The translations under genes and the position numbers were made by a program. A DNA stretch of 64,000 nucleotides from Fervidobacterium_A thailandense (GTDB lineage Bacteria > Thermotogota > Thermotogae > Thermotogales > Fervidobacteriaceae), in assembly GCF_041505935.1 (NCBI RefSeq), contig NZ_CP140110.1; one strand, 5' to 3'. Each line of letters begins with the position of its first letter. The stretch's first letter is position 1. The notes beneath the pieces were generated by a model that made no database searches, had not been told where the DNA came from, and worked only from the letters and a program-made list of their open reading frames with translations. Positions 51,060 through 60,140 of this stretch are shown here, one piece after another.

Positions 51060-51096
51060 TTAGCACTCTTGACAACTGAGTGATAACAGGTATAAT
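51060..51096 (+). promoter_or_regulatory. CIRCE operator overlapping the hsp20 promoter
   Basis: TTAGCACTC (51060-51068), nine bases, GAGTGATAA (51078-51086): the CIRCE element TTAGCACTC-N9-GAGTGCTAA with one mismatch, the operator of HrcA. It contains the -35 box TTGACA (51069-51074); TATAAT follows at 51091-51096 after a 16-base spacer. HrcA would block polymerase directly. Confidence 0.88.
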
Positions 51097-51183
51097 ATAG
51101 TTGGAAATCGATGGAACGGCTGGAAGCGGCTGAGAAGAGGAAAAAGAAAAAAGAAAAAAGAGTAGGGGTTGGGAGGTGAAAGT

Positions 51184-51612
51184 ATGTTGGCCAGAAGAAC
51201 GGATTTGTTCGAACCATTCATGGAACTCCAGAGGGAGATCGACAGACTCTTCAGTGACTTCATGAAACCGTTCAGGATGGATGTTGAATTCCTTCCAAGG
51301 GTTGATGCTTACGAAACGGAAGACAAGGTTGTACTCGAAGTTGAGCTACCTGGTGTGAAAAAGGACGATCTAAAAGTCACAGTCGAGGACGGAGTCCTGA
51401 AGATCAGCGGTGAGAAAAAGAGCGAACGCGAAGAGAAGAACAGAAACTACAGACTCGTTGAGAGAAGTTATGGAAAGTTCGAAAGGTCCTTCTTGCTACC
51501 GGACTACGTGGACGTGAAAAACATCTCCGCAAAATACGTAGATGGTGTTCTCACACTCGAGTTGCCGAAGAAGAAGGAAGAAAAGCCGGCGCTGGAGATA
51601 AAGATCGAGTAA
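51184..51612 (+). CDS. Hsp20-family small heat-shock protein
   Basis: 142 residues from ATG 51184, preceded by GGGAGGTG. Alpha-crystallin domain at about 38-130 (VDAYETEDKVVLEVELPGVKKDD, GVLKISGEKK...ERSYGKFERSFLLPDYVD, KYVDGVLTLELPKK), with a short C-terminal tail ending ALEIKIE that carries an I-x-I-like anchor. It holds unfolding proteins in an ATP-independent way. The CIRCE operator indicates HrcA control. A bidirectional terminator follows at 51640-51671. Confidence 0.95.
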   Translation: MLARRTDLFEPFMELQREIDRLFSDFMKPFRMDVEFLPRVDAYETEDKVVLEVELPGVKKDDLKVTVEDGVLKISGEKKSEREEKNRNYRLVERSYGKFERSFLLPDYVDVKNISAKYVDGVLTLELPKKKEEKPALEIKIE

Positions 51613-51639
51613 AAAAAACGAGAACTGAGCAACAGAATA

Positions 51640-51671
51640 ACGGGAGGCACCTTTTGTAAGGTGCCTCCCGT
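51640..51671. terminator. Bidirectional terminator between hsp20 and rpe
   Basis: 14-bp stem ACGGGAGGCACCTT / AAGGTGCCTCCCGT, loop TTGT, followed by ATTTTTTG. It lies between two convergent genes. Confidence 0.9.
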
Positions 51672-51679
51672 ATTTTTTG

Positions 51680-52345
51680 TTATGTTCGCCACGTTGAGTC
51701 CTTTAGTTTCAACAACTCTTCCCTAAGCGTCGGTAGTTGTTCGTTCTTAAACACGCCGTATCCCATCACCAGGATATCGACACCCAGTTGAGCTAATTGC
51801 ACCGCGTTCTCGTTTCCAACCCCGCCGTCCACCTGGATCTTGAAAGTCAATCCTTTAGACATCCTCAGTGAGCTTAACTTTTTGATCTTTTCGAACATGG
51901 TGGGGATGAACTTTTGACCGGAAAAACCCGGATTCACCGTCATGATCAGCACTCCGTCCACATAAGGGAGAATCTCCTCCAGAACGTTAACCGGAGTGGC
52001 TGGATTTATCGAAACAAAGGCTTCGGCTCCGAGTTCCTTAATTCTGGAAATTGTCCTGTGGAGGTGGTAACAAGTCTCGTAGTGTACCGTCACCCTGCTT
52101 GCACCACCGGTGATGAATTTTTCAATGTGATCATCGGGGTTTGTCACCATGAGGTGTACGTCGACGGGTAAGTTCGTGAGTTTTTTCACCGCTTCGAGGA
52201 TGGGGTAACCGAACGTAAGGTTCGGAACGAAATGACCGTCCATGACGTCCAGGTGGATTTCGTCGATGTAAGGAAGTACGCGCGATATTTCTCCTTTGAG
52301 GTCCGAGAAATCGGCTGCCAGAATCGATGCGGAGATCTTCACCAT
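51680..52345 (-). CDS. rpe: Ribulose-phosphate 3-epimerase
   Basis: 221 residues. TIM-barrel motifs: SILAADFSDL, IHLDVMDGHFVPNLTFG (metal His and catalytic Asp), VDVHLMVTNPD, MTVNPGFSGQKF and IQVDGGVGNENA (second Asp). The enzyme interconverts ribulose-5-phosphate and xylulose-5-phosphate in the pentose phosphate pathway. It is a single-gene minus-strand unit between hsp20 and the divergent phoH operon. Confidence 0.96.
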   Translation of the reverse strand: MVKISASILAADFSDLKGEISRVLPYIDEIHLDVMDGHFVPNLTFGYPILEAVKKLTNLPVDVHLMVTNPDDHIEKFITGGASRVTVHYETCYHLHRTISRIKELGAEAFVSINPATPVNVLEEILPYVDGVLIMTVNPGFSGQKFIPTMFEKIKKLSSLRMSKGLTFKIQVDGGVGNENAVQLAQLGVDILVMGYGVFKNEQLPTLREELLKLKDSTWRT

Positions 52346-52445
52346 TTTTGTATCCTCCCGTTTTTTGTTTTGATTTTCTTTTTCGGATTATATCATGTTC
52401 CATTCGTGTTGACCAGGAGAAGAATTTTTCCGCTTAGTTAACGTA

Positions 52446-52474
52446 TTCACTGATGGAAGGTATTCTGATATAAT
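52446..52474 (+). promoter_or_regulatory. Promoter of the phoH operon
   Basis: TTCACT (52446-52451), 17-base spacer, TATAAT (52469-52474), about 78 bases before phoH. Confidence 0.6.
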
Positions 52475-52551
52475 TAACGTAAGGTGAGAAGGTGCCTTAA
52501 AGCATTAAAGCTTCATAGGTACCTTTGAAATCGGGTAAGTGAGGTGTGTGC

Positions 52552-53544
52552 GTGAACGTAAGGAGAATCCAGATACCGTCCGATGTTGCGGTTGTTGAGA
52601 TACTCGGCCAGTACGACAACAAGGCCAGGTACTTGAGAAGACGCTACAACGTGGATATCAGTGTGATCGACGACGAGATTAGGGTACGCGGAGAGGACGA
52701 GAGGTCCGTAGAGATCGTTGAAAAGATTCTGAGGGAAGTGATAAACATAACTCGTGAAGGGCATTTGCTCGATTGGACGGAGTTCGAGTACATTGTCGAG
52801 GAAAACGAGAAAATCAGTAATCCATCCGAAGTTTACAAGAAATCCGTTGGTAAGGTGAAGGCCAAGACCGAGGGACAGCGCAGGTACTTGGAAGCCATCG
52901 AAAAGAACGACATTGTGTTTGCGATCGGGCCTGCCGGAACGGGAAAGACGTACCTCGCATCGGCGGTTGCGGTTGATTACTTGAGATCCGGAAAAGTTCA
53001 AAGGATAGTCTTAACGCGTCCTGCGGTAGAAGCTGGGGAAAAGCTCGGGTTCCTACCCGGAGATCTTGCGGAGAAGGTCGACCCTTACCTGAGACCGCTG
53101 TATGATGCGCTCATAGACATGCTTGGCGTGGAAAAGTTCATTTCACTCCGTGAGAAGAACGTGATCGAGATTGCACCGCTTGCGTACATGAGGGGTCGAA
53201 CGCTCAACAACGCGTTCATCATTCTCGATGAGGCTCAGAACACCACTTACGAACAGATGAAGATGTTCCTCACCAGGATGGGGTTCGGCTCCAAGGTCGT
53301 GGTCACTGGAGACATTACGCAGATCGACATCCAAGAACGTTCAGGTTTAGTTGTGGCCCAGGAAATATTGAAGGATATCGACGGAATTGCGTTTGTCTAC
53401 TTGACCGATGCGGATGTTGTGAGGCATCCACTCGTGAAGAAAATCATACGTGCATACGATAGGTACGAAAGACTCGAGCGCGAGGAGAGGAAGTACTCGA
53501 AAAGAGGAGTCCGGAATGAGTCCACTTGGACAGAAGAGGAATGA
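52552..53544 (+). CDS. phoH: PhoH-like ATPase
   Basis: 330 residues from GTG 52552, placed 7 bases after GAGG; GTG 52546 is too close. N-terminal small KH-like domain (RRIQIPSDVAVVEILGQ) and an ATPase core: Walker A GPAGTGKT near residue 125, Walker B FIILDEAQNTTYEQ, and the conserved GDITQIDI. PhoH-family proteins are thought to be RNA helicase-like enzymes; together with YbeY, which is 1.4 kb downstream, they appear in conserved RNA-processing clusters. Its end overlaps the next gene by 29 bases. Confidence 0.93.
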   Translation: MNVRRIQIPSDVAVVEILGQYDNKARYLRRRYNVDISVIDDEIRVRGEDERSVEIVEKILREVINITREGHLLDWTEFEYIVEENEKISNPSEVYKKSVGKVKAKTEGQRRYLEAIEKNDIVFAIGPAGTGKTYLASAVAVDYLRSGKVQRIVLTRPAVEAGEKLGFLPGDLAEKVDPYLRPLYDALIDMLGVEKFISLREKNVIEIAPLAYMRGRTLNNAFIILDEAQNTTYEQMKMFLTRMGFGSKVVVTGDITQIDIQERSGLVVAQEILKDIDGIAFVYLTDADVVRHPLVKKIIRAYDRYERLEREERKYSKRGVRNESTWTEEE

Positions 53545-54901
53545 ATTCGTTCTTAACGAACAGTTCTTGTACGATGGGATAATAATTTCGCTCATCATCA
53601 GCGTGGCAAACAATCTTTACGACATCAACGCACTCACGTTCGTGAACGAGTTCATTCTGATACTTGTCATTTGGTACGGAATCATCGAACATTTCATCAG
53701 GAACTCGAACGTTATCAACCTCAACGTTCGCTACCGTCTCCTCTTTTACGGTACGTTCCTCGTTGGAAGTATCGTGAACACGATAGTTTACAAGACCTAC
53801 GGAATTTCGTTCATTCCCATCATAGTGGTTCCGATGCTCGTGACACTGCTAATAGACTACGAATTCGGTGCGAGTGCCGGGCTAATCATGGCACTTTCAA
53901 CCGCGTTCCACCACAGGGATTTCTTCATGTTTCTTCAGCTCTTCCCACAAGTTTTCGTGGCGACGTTGATGTTGAAGAACGTTAGAAGTAGGATCCAAGT
54001 TGCGAAGGCCGGTTTGGTCACGGGTTTCATTGGTCTTATCATGGTACTACTCCAAGAGCCTGTCAGACATTTTTATTTGTCGATGAAGGATTACGTTGTA
54101 ATCTTCCTCAATCCCCTCTTCTCGGCTATTGCGGTTGTTGGCATACTTCCGTACATCGAGCTTTCCACGCGCGTGTACTCCAACATCGGGTTACTTGAAA
54201 TCTGTACCATTAACCATCCTCTGCTCAAGTCACTCTCCATACACGCTCCAGGTACGTACTACCATTCCCTGAGGGTGGCTGAGTTGGCCGAATACGCGGC
54301 CGAACGAATCGGTGCGAACGCTATCCTCGTTCGCGCGTGCGCGTATTACCACGATGTTGGTAAGATGAGAAATCCTGAGTTTTTCATCGAGAATCTCAAG
54401 GATAAAAACGAAAATCCACACGATAAAATTTCCCCAGAAGTAAGCAAGGAGATTTTGTTAAAGCACATCACCGACGGTGTGGATATGGTGCGCAAGTACA
54501 GGTTACCGATCCAGATCGAGATGGCCATACCACAGCACCACGGTACACGTGTCCAGCGGTACTTTTATCTGAAGGCCCTCGAGATGGATCCGAGGACCAA
54601 CATCGACGATTTCAGGTACCGCGGTCCCAGGCCCAAGAGTAAGGAGATGGGAATTCTGATGCTGGCGGACGTTGTCGAGGCAACGACCAAGAGCTTAGTT
54701 CAGCCGTCGATAGAACAAATCAGGAGGGTTGTAGAGAAGACGGTTATCGAGTTGTACGAAGAGGGTGAGCTCGTGGAGACGGGTCTGACCGTCTCCGATC
54801 TTCGGACAATATCGGAAAGTTTCGTCGAGGTGTTCGAAAATCTGTCCAAGCAGCGAATAGAGTATCCGGTGATCGACGAAAAGATCGAGGTTATCAGCTG
54901 A
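53516..54901 (+). CDS. Membrane HD-domain phosphohydrolase (7TM-HD/PgpH-like)
   Basis: 461 residues from ATG 53516 (GGAG upstream), overlapping the end of phoH. About six or seven membrane segments up to about residue 230, then an HD hydrolase domain: APGTYYHSLRVAELAEYAA (His), ACAYYHDVGKMRNPEFF (His-Asp), IPQHHGT and MLADVVEATTKS (Asp). PgpH-type proteins cleave the second messenger c-di-AMP. The usual long extracellular 7TM domain is absent, so this is a shorter version. The phoH-HD-ybeY order is conserved in many bacteria. Confidence 0.9.
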   Translation: MSPLGQKRNEFVLNEQFLYDGIIISLIISVANNLYDINALTFVNEFILILVIWYGIIEHFIRNSNVINLNVRYRLLFYGTFLVGSIVNTIVYKTYGISFIPIIVVPMLVTLLIDYEFGASAGLIMALSTAFHHRDFFMFLQLFPQVFVATLMLKNVRSRIQVAKAGLVTGFIGLIMVLLQEPVRHFYLSMKDYVVIFLNPLFSAIAVVGILPYIELSTRVYSNIGLLEICTINHPLLKSLSIHAPGTYYHSLRVAELAEYAAERIGANAILVRACAYYHDVGKMRNPEFFIENLKDKNENPHDKISPEVSKEILLKHITDGVDMVRKYRLPIQIEMAIPQHHGTRVQRYFYLKALEMDPRTNIDDFRYRGPRPKSKEMGILMLADVVEATTKSLVQPSIEQIRRVVEKTVIELYEEGELVETGLTVSDLRTISESFVEVFENLSKQRIEYPVIDEKIEVIS

Positions 54902-54955
54902 ATGTAACTGAAGTTCTAAAGTACATGAGAGAAGTAGGAAAAGGGAGTGTCAGCT

Positions 54956-55420
54956 GTGATCCTCTTTCAAAACGTTCCAGAAGAATTTGTGCAGTTAATT
55001 GATAAATTCAAGGAGAAGTTGGATGAAATTGTCCGTGCAGAAATTGGTGATGTGGTTGTTCAGTTCGTCTTCGTTGGTCAAGACGAGATCTCGGAGATGA
55101 ACGCAAAATTTCGGGGCAAGGAAGGCCCCACCGACGTGCTAACATTCGTGTACGGTACCGAGGATTCGGAATTTGAACCGGAGTTACCTGTCGAACTTGA
55201 AGAAGGTCAGCGGGAAATTTACGCGGAATCGTACGTTTGTCCTTCGGTGGTAGAGGAGAACGCTCGCGAATTCGGGAATTCTACCGAACACGAAATGATA
55301 ACCGTACTCGTGCATTCGATTCTCCACATGGCCGGGTACGACCACGAATACGGAGATGTGAATGCAAAGGAGATGTTTGAAAAGCAAGAAAATTACGTTC
55401 AGAAACTCCTGTGCGAATAG
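54956..55420 (+). CDS. ybeY: Endoribonuclease YbeY
   Basis: 154 residues from GTG 54956, after AAGGGAG. It has the family zinc motif HSILHMAGYDHE (three His) and the conserved FRGKEGPTDVLTFVYG. YbeY matures the 3' end of 16S rRNA and supports ribosome quality control. It is the last gene of the phoH operon and is convergent with the metallo-beta-lactamase-fold gene. Confidence 0.95.
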   Translation: MILFQNVPEEFVQLIDKFKEKLDEIVRAEIGDVVVQFVFVGQDEISEMNAKFRGKEGPTDVLTFVYGTEDSEFEPELPVELEEGQREIYAESYVCPSVVEENAREFGNSTEHEMITVLVHSILHMAGYDHEYGDVNAKEMFEKQENYVQKLLCE

Positions 55421-55458
55421 GCACCGTGTGATTTATTATCGAACAGAACGGTGTTCAG

Positions 55459-56196
55459 TTAGCTGATCAGGTTTTTGATACTCCAGTTGAGTAATTCCGG
55501 GTGCGTTCTTTCGGAGAAGTTTTTACTTTTTTCCAGGTCGTTCACACCGATTTCACCGGATAGGAGCCTCTTTATCGTTTCAAGGTAATCTACCATGTGC
55601 TCGATGCAAGAATGATCCTCGGCTGGTCCGTGGCCGGGTATGACGTGTTTTACTTTCGGTAAGGATTGGAGAGTCTTTATCCACAGGTTAAGGTTGCTGT
55701 CCGAAACGATTTCCGGGTGCATCCTGTTGACAATCGTGTCCCCGGCAATCAGCACACCTTCGCTCGGTAAGTAAACGTACGACGAGTCCGGTGTATGACC
55801 GGGACCGTGGTAAAATTCTATCTTGATTCCGTCTTCGTATTCGAACTTATCGTCGAAGATAATATCGGGTAGTTTCACGGACGTTATCTCTATACCTAAG
55901 GAACGTAGGTACTCTCCGTCGAACAAAGACATGCTGCTCCTTGTGAGTGAATGTGCCACTATCGGGCAATCGAACGCGATGTTACCGAGCGTGTGGTCCG
56001 GATGATAGTGTGTGTTCATAACAAGCGTGATCGGCTTTGCCGTAAGTTCTCTGACGAACTTTGCTATTGAACGTGCTTTTTCCGGAAAGAGTGACGTGTC
56101 CACCAAGATGGCCCCACTCTTTCCGATTATGATCACATTGTTGGCGGCCTCTTCGTGCTCTATGACGTACACAAAATCGGTAATCTTTCGTACCAT
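55459..56196 (-). CDS. MBL-fold metallo-hydrolase
   Basis: 245 residues with the metal motif THYHPDHTLGN (HxHxDH), a second His in FYHGPGHTPDSSYV, LIAGDTIVNRMHP (Asp) and VIPGHGPAEDHS (His). It lacks the signatures of glyoxalase II, RNase Z and flavodiiron proteins, so it belongs to the general class-B-like hydrolase group with unknown substrate. It is transcribed divergently from csaB and ends opposite ybeY. Confidence 0.88.
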   Translation of the reverse strand: MVRKITDFVYVIEHEEAANNVIIIGKSGAILVDTSLFPEKARSIAKFVRELTAKPITLVMNTHYHPDHTLGNIAFDCPIVAHSLTRSSMSLFDGEYLRSLGIEITSVKLPDIIFDDKFEYEDGIKIEFYHGPGHTPDSSYVYLPSEGVLIAGDTIVNRMHPEIVSDSNLNLWIKTLQSLPKVKHVIPGHGPAEDHSCIEHMVDYLETIKRLLSGEIGVNDLEKSKNFSERTHPELLNWSIKNLIS

Positions 56197-56282
56197 GACA
56201 CTATCCCCTCATACCTTTGTTGGTGGTCGGTAGTTAGGTAGTTGCTTCACATAAAATTTTCTTTGAAGGAGTCCGATATTCC

Positions 56283-57254
56283 TTGAAAGTCTTGTTGCTC
56301 GGATACTACGGTTATGGTAACTTCGGTGACGAGTTGATGCGGCTTGCACTCGAGGATTTCTTCCAAAAGTTTCAAATCCAGTACATCACAGCGCTACCAA
56401 AGAGGCGGAGTAACGATACTATCTCCAGGTTCAACCTTTTCCAAGTCATGGGTGCGCTGTACGAGTGCGATATGCTCATTTACGGCGGTGGAGGACTACT
56501 GCAAGATGTTACAAGTCTTAGAAGCTTTCTCTACTACGCTTCCGTTATCGAGCTTGCGGGTATGATGCGCAAGCCGGTTATACTATTCGGTAACAGCCTT
56601 GGACCGACGAAGAGGTGGATCAGTAGGTTCATCTTAAGGAGACTTATTAGGAAACCAGATGTTTACCTCTTCGCCAGGGATGTCGTCTCGTTCAGGTACG
56701 CTAAACAGTTAAATGGTAACACCGTTCTCTCTGCCGATCCTTCGGTGAGGATATTGCGCAAGCTGGAACTGGTGCCGGAGAAGAAGTACGACTTGGTCAT
56801 TGTACCGAGAAACAGTGAACGTATTCGCGATTACACGATTTTCGGGCGTAAATTCGGTAAAGTTCTGGTTTGTCCAAGTCAAGATACCGATATTCCAGTT
56901 GCAAAAGCTATAGCGGCGAATATAGGTGCGGACCTGTTCGAAGAAACGCACGACGCCATCGAGTCGCTGAAGAAGATAATATCCGGTGAGTTGATAATCT
57001 CCGAAAGATTTCATCCCACGGTGGTGGCAAGTTACTACGGTGTGCCGTTCGTTTCTTTGGAGAATTCAAAAGCACAGAGGTTCTTCAGGAAGTACACGAA
57101 GAGAAGGGATTTCTTCGCTAAAGAAGTTTGGGAAGTTGAGGAACGCATCGAACGGATAAAACGCGAACCGCTCTACCTTCGCGACGAGATGGACAAAGAA
57201 GTGGAGGATTCCTTCAAACAACTTTACCGTCTGATGCTGAGGTTGAAGAAGTGA
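56283..57254 (+). CDS. csaB: Polysaccharide pyruvyl transferase, CsaB type
   Basis: 323 residues starting at TTG 56283, which follows GGAG by 11 bases. N-terminal LLLGYYGYGNFGDELM with the glycine-rich GT-B-like start, YGGGGLLQDVTS and GNSLGP in the middle, and ERFHPTVVASYYGVPFVSLE near the C-terminus are CsaB/WcaK motifs. CsaB adds pyruvate ketal groups to secondary cell-wall polymer, to which S-layer proteins with SLH domains bind; in Thermotogota it fits anchoring of the outer toga. It precedes a glycosyltransferase gene in the same operon. Confidence 0.9.
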   Translation: MKVLLLGYYGYGNFGDELMRLALEDFFQKFQIQYITALPKRRSNDTISRFNLFQVMGALYECDMLIYGGGGLLQDVTSLRSFLYYASVIELAGMMRKPVILFGNSLGPTKRWISRFILRRLIRKPDVYLFARDVVSFRYAKQLNGNTVLSADPSVRILRKLELVPEKKYDLVIVPRNSERIRDYTIFGRKFGKVLVCPSQDTDIPVAKAIAANIGADLFEETHDAIESLKKIISGELIISERFHPTVVASYYGVPFVSLENSKAQRFFRKYTKRRDFFAKEVWEVEERIERIKREPLYLRDEMDKEVEDSFKQLYRLMLRLKK

Positions 57255-57286
57255 TAACCGGAGAAGAATCTTGGGAGTTGGCGCTC

Positions 57287-58477
57287 GTGAGGTTACTCTT
57301 CGTGACGAACTTTTTTCCCTACAAGTCTAATCCCTCACGTGGGATATTCGTGGTCAGAAGGTTGATCGAGTACAAGAAACTCGGTGTAAGTTATCGTGTT
57401 TACGGATTGGCCTTTCGGGAATCCCCGCTTCTACTTGCACTTAAACGCCTGTTAAAAAAGTCCCCACTCGTTCCCCTTGAAGATTTTCAAGGAATTGAGT
57501 TCGAATATGTATACACGAGAAGAGGATTGTCGGAGGTCCTTTCCCACAAGCGCGGGAATACCACATTCGTTGAGCGCTGGGCTCGCCAAGTTGCTGGTGA
57601 GATCCTTTCCAGCGTTGGTGAGGATTTCGACGTCATTTTGGCACACGGGATGTACCTACCCGTACCGGCGGGTTTGGTGGCGTTGCATCTGCACCGTATG
57701 ACGGGGAAGGACTACTTCGTTTTTTTGCACGGAAGCGATGTGAATTACCAGATGAGACATCCCAGATTGCTCGGGACTTATTTAAACGTCTTGGAAAATG
57801 CCCGACGTGCGTTGTTCGTCAGTAACGCGTTGAAGGAACAAGCAACACGTCTTGGGTATTCCGGTCAAAACGCGGCGGTGGTCCCCAACGGCTATGATCC
57901 GGAAATTTTTCATCCGATTGACAAGGTCGAAATAAGGAAAAAACTTGGCATCTTCAGGGATGGATGGAAATACGTAGGTTTTGTAGGCAATCTGAAAGAA
58001 GTAAAAGGTGCCGACAGGTTACCTGAAATATTCAGATTTATCCTGAGGGAACTTCCGAACACGCTCTTTATAATCGTCGGTGATGGAACGTTGCGGAAAC
58101 GCTTGGAAGAGCAACTCGGCGATGTGGATGTTATATTCACGGGGAACATTCCGCAGACGGACGTGGCACTTTACATGAACGCGATGGATGTGATGGTGCT
58201 TCCGAGCAGGAACGAAGGATGGCCGTGTGTTATTTTGGAAGCTCAAGCTTGTGGTACGACTGTTGTTGGCAGTGACAAGGGGGGCATTCCGGAAGCGGTT
58301 GGATTCCCAGAATACGTTGTTGAGGATGGTCCGGATTTCAAAAAAAGATTTGCGCAAAGAGTTGTGAAATTTCTATCCGAAGGTTACGATGGCAAGATGC
58401 TGATTCAACGTGCTAAGAATTTCACCTGGGAGAGTATCGTAAAGAGCGAATTGGAGTTGATTACGAATTCTCGATAA
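57287..58477 (+). CDS. GT4-family glycosyltransferase
   Basis: 396 residues from GTG 57287 (GGGAG upstream). GT-B fold: N-terminal MRLLFVTNFFPYKSNPSRGIFV with the glycine-containing loop, and C-terminal donor-binding GFVGNLKEVKGADRLPEIF, VGDGTLRKRLEEQL and the EGWPCVILEAQACGTTVVGSDKGGIPE region holding the conserved E-x7-E. It probably transfers a sugar from UDP- or GDP-sugar to a surface glycan acting with csaB. It ends just before a bidirectional terminator. Confidence 0.92.
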   Translation: MRLLFVTNFFPYKSNPSRGIFVVRRLIEYKKLGVSYRVYGLAFRESPLLLALKRLLKKSPLVPLEDFQGIEFEYVYTRRGLSEVLSHKRGNTTFVERWARQVAGEILSSVGEDFDVILAHGMYLPVPAGLVALHLHRMTGKDYFVFLHGSDVNYQMRHPRLLGTYLNVLENARRALFVSNALKEQATRLGYSGQNAAVVPNGYDPEIFHPIDKVEIRKKLGIFRDGWKYVGFVGNLKEVKGADRLPEIFRFILRELPNTLFIIVGDGTLRKRLEEQLGDVDVIFTGNIPQTDVALYMNAMDVMVLPSRNEGWPCVILEAQACGTTVVGSDKGGIPEAVGFPEYVVEDGPDFKKRFAQRVVKFLSEGYDGKMLIQRAKNFTWESIVKSELELITNSR

Positions 58478-58482
58478 AAAAC

Positions 58483-58512
58483 AAAAAAGCTGGCCAAGTG
58501 GCCAGCTTTTTT
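58483..58512. terminator. Bidirectional terminator between the glycosyltransferase and nuoF-like genes
   Basis: Stem AAAAAAGCTGGCC / GGCCAGCTTTTTT with loop AAGT. It ends the csaB operon on the plus strand and the hydrogenase-type operon on the minus strand. Confidence 0.9.
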
Positions 58513-58526
58513 CAAGTTCATCAAGT

Positions 58527-60140
58527 TCATTTTGTCTGGACTTTTGGTTTTTTAGGAACAGCTTTGCAAACGTTCGCACGGCAAGTTTTTTCGACGTGTT
58601 CGAGGAACTCTTCGCGGAAGTTGTCTATCAACGAAAGGAGTGGTACGTTTATGCTCTGCCCAAGTCCGCAGAACGATGTATCCGCCGTAACTTCGGCAAT
58701 CTTGCGCAAGTAATCGAGGTCTTCCGCCGTTCCCTCGAATTTCGTCATCCGCTCAAGTATCTCACAAGCGAGCCTTGTTCCTTCCCTGCACGGTGTACAC
58801 TTACCGCACGATTCGTGCCTGAAGAATTCCATCACGTTCAATGCGATATCTACAACGCAATGAGAATCGTCGATGGCCAAAATAACTCCTGATCCAAGAC
58901 TCACGCCATAGTTCTTCATCGAATCATAATCCAGTGGTGTATCGAGCTTATCCAATCCGATGAATGTGCCAGCCAGTCCGCCGGTCTGAACCATCTTCAA
59001 TTCCCTTCCACCGCGCACTCCACCGCCGAAGCCGTAGAGTACCTGTCTAACGGTGACACCCATCGGTAGCTCAACCATACCACGCCTGTTCACGTCACCC
59101 ACAAGGCAGAAGACCTTCGTTCCGGGTGAATTGGGGGTCCCTATGCTTCTGTACCAGTCTGCACCGTTGAGTATGATCTGCGGCACGTTGGCTATCGTCT
59201 CAACGTTGTTTATCACAGTCGGTTTTCCGAACAGACCTACTTGTGGTGGGTACGGTGGCTTAAGACGTGGCCGTCCGGACTTACCTTCTATCGATTCCAG
59301 AAGTGCGGTTTCCTCACCGCAAATGTAAGCACCCGCACCAAGCCTGACCGTGAGATCAAAGTTGAAGCCGCTACCGAGGATGTTTTCACCGAGGAATCCG
59401 TACTCGTAGGCATCCTGGATGGCCTTTCTCAGGTTTTCAACGGAATTGTAGTACTCTCCACGAATGTAAATGTACCCCTTCGTGGCACCGACGGCGTAAC
59501 CGGCTATGATCATGCCCTCAATAACCGTGTGCGGATCGCCTTCCATTATTAACCTATCTTTGAACGTACCAGGTTCGCCCTCGTCCGCGTTGCAAACGAT
59601 GTACTTTTGGTCCGCTTTTGCTTTAGCGGTGAATTCCCACTTGAGTCCTGTTGGAAAACCAGCGCCACCGCGGCCACGTAGACCACTCTTTTTAATTTCC
59701 TCGATGACTTCTTCTGGTTTCATCTGAAGGGCTTTGCTCAGCGCAAAGTATCCATCACGTGCGATGTATTCTTCGATATTTCGTGGATCGATAACGCCGA
59801 TGTTTCTTGTGACGATGCGTACCTCTTTGACTTCGAACTTCTCAGCTGGTTTGATTAGGTTCTTGTCAACCGTCAGGTCCCAAACTTGCCTACCCTTTAG
59901 TAGATGCTCTTCAACGATCTTGCGGACCTGATCCTTGCTCCTGACGGAGTAGTAGACATCGTCTGGAAGGATGTGGATGATCACGCCATTGTAAGAGCCG
60001 AGTGAGACCGTTTCGAGGACCGTGACTATCGAATCGAGGTTGAACTCCTTTATGAGCTCCTTCATGTAATTGGAAAATTCCCTGGCACCGAGTAAGATAC
60101 TGTTGCTATCAACGGAAATCAGCACCGTAATGGGTGTCAT
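58527..60140 (-). CDS. NuoF/HydB-like flavin subunit, short form without ferredoxin domain
   Basis: 537 residues. The NADH/FMN module is intact: SGLRGRGGAGFPTGLKWE, GAGAYICGEETALLESIEG and the [4Fe-4S] motif SCGKCTPCREG (N3-type site). Two parts differ from the larger paralog at 60724: the N-terminal thioredoxin-like domain has lost all four [2Fe-2S] cysteines (VLETVSLGSYNG in their place), and the C-terminal two-cluster ferredoxin domain is cut off just after CRANVCKA. It transfers electrons from NADH through FMN to a NuoE-like partner, encoded just before it with an ATGA overlap. Confidence 0.93.
   Translation of the reverse strand: MTPITVLISVDSNSILLGAREFSNYMKELIKEFNLDSIVTVLETVSLGSYNGVIIHILPDDVYYSVRSKDQVRKIVEEHLLKGRQVWDLTVDKNLIKPAEKFEVKEVRIVTRNIGVIDPRNIEEYIARDGYFALSKALQMKPEEVIEEIKKSGLRGRGGAGFPTGLKWEFTAKAKADQKYIVCNADEGEPGTFKDRLIMEGDPHTVIEGMIIAGYAVGATKGYIYIRGEYYNSVENLRKAIQDAYEYGFLGENILGSGFNFDLTVRLGAGAYICGEETALLESIEGKSGRPRLKPPYPPQVGLFGKPTVINNVETIANVPQIILNGADWYRSIGTPNSPGTKVFCLVGDVNRRGMVELPMGVTVRQVLYGFGGGVRGGRELKMVQTGGLAGTFIGLDKLDTPLDYDSMKNYGVSLGSGVILAIDDSHCVVDIALNVMEFFRHESCGKCTPCREGTRLACEILERMTKFEGTAEDLDYLRKIAEVTADTSFCGLGQSINVPLLSLIDNFREEFLEHVEKTCRANVCKAVPKKPKVQTK

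Noticed and set aside
55425..55456. Hairpin CACCGT...ACGGTG between ybeY and the MBL gene
   Set aside because: Six base pairs with a 19-base loop and no T-tract; too weak to call a terminator.
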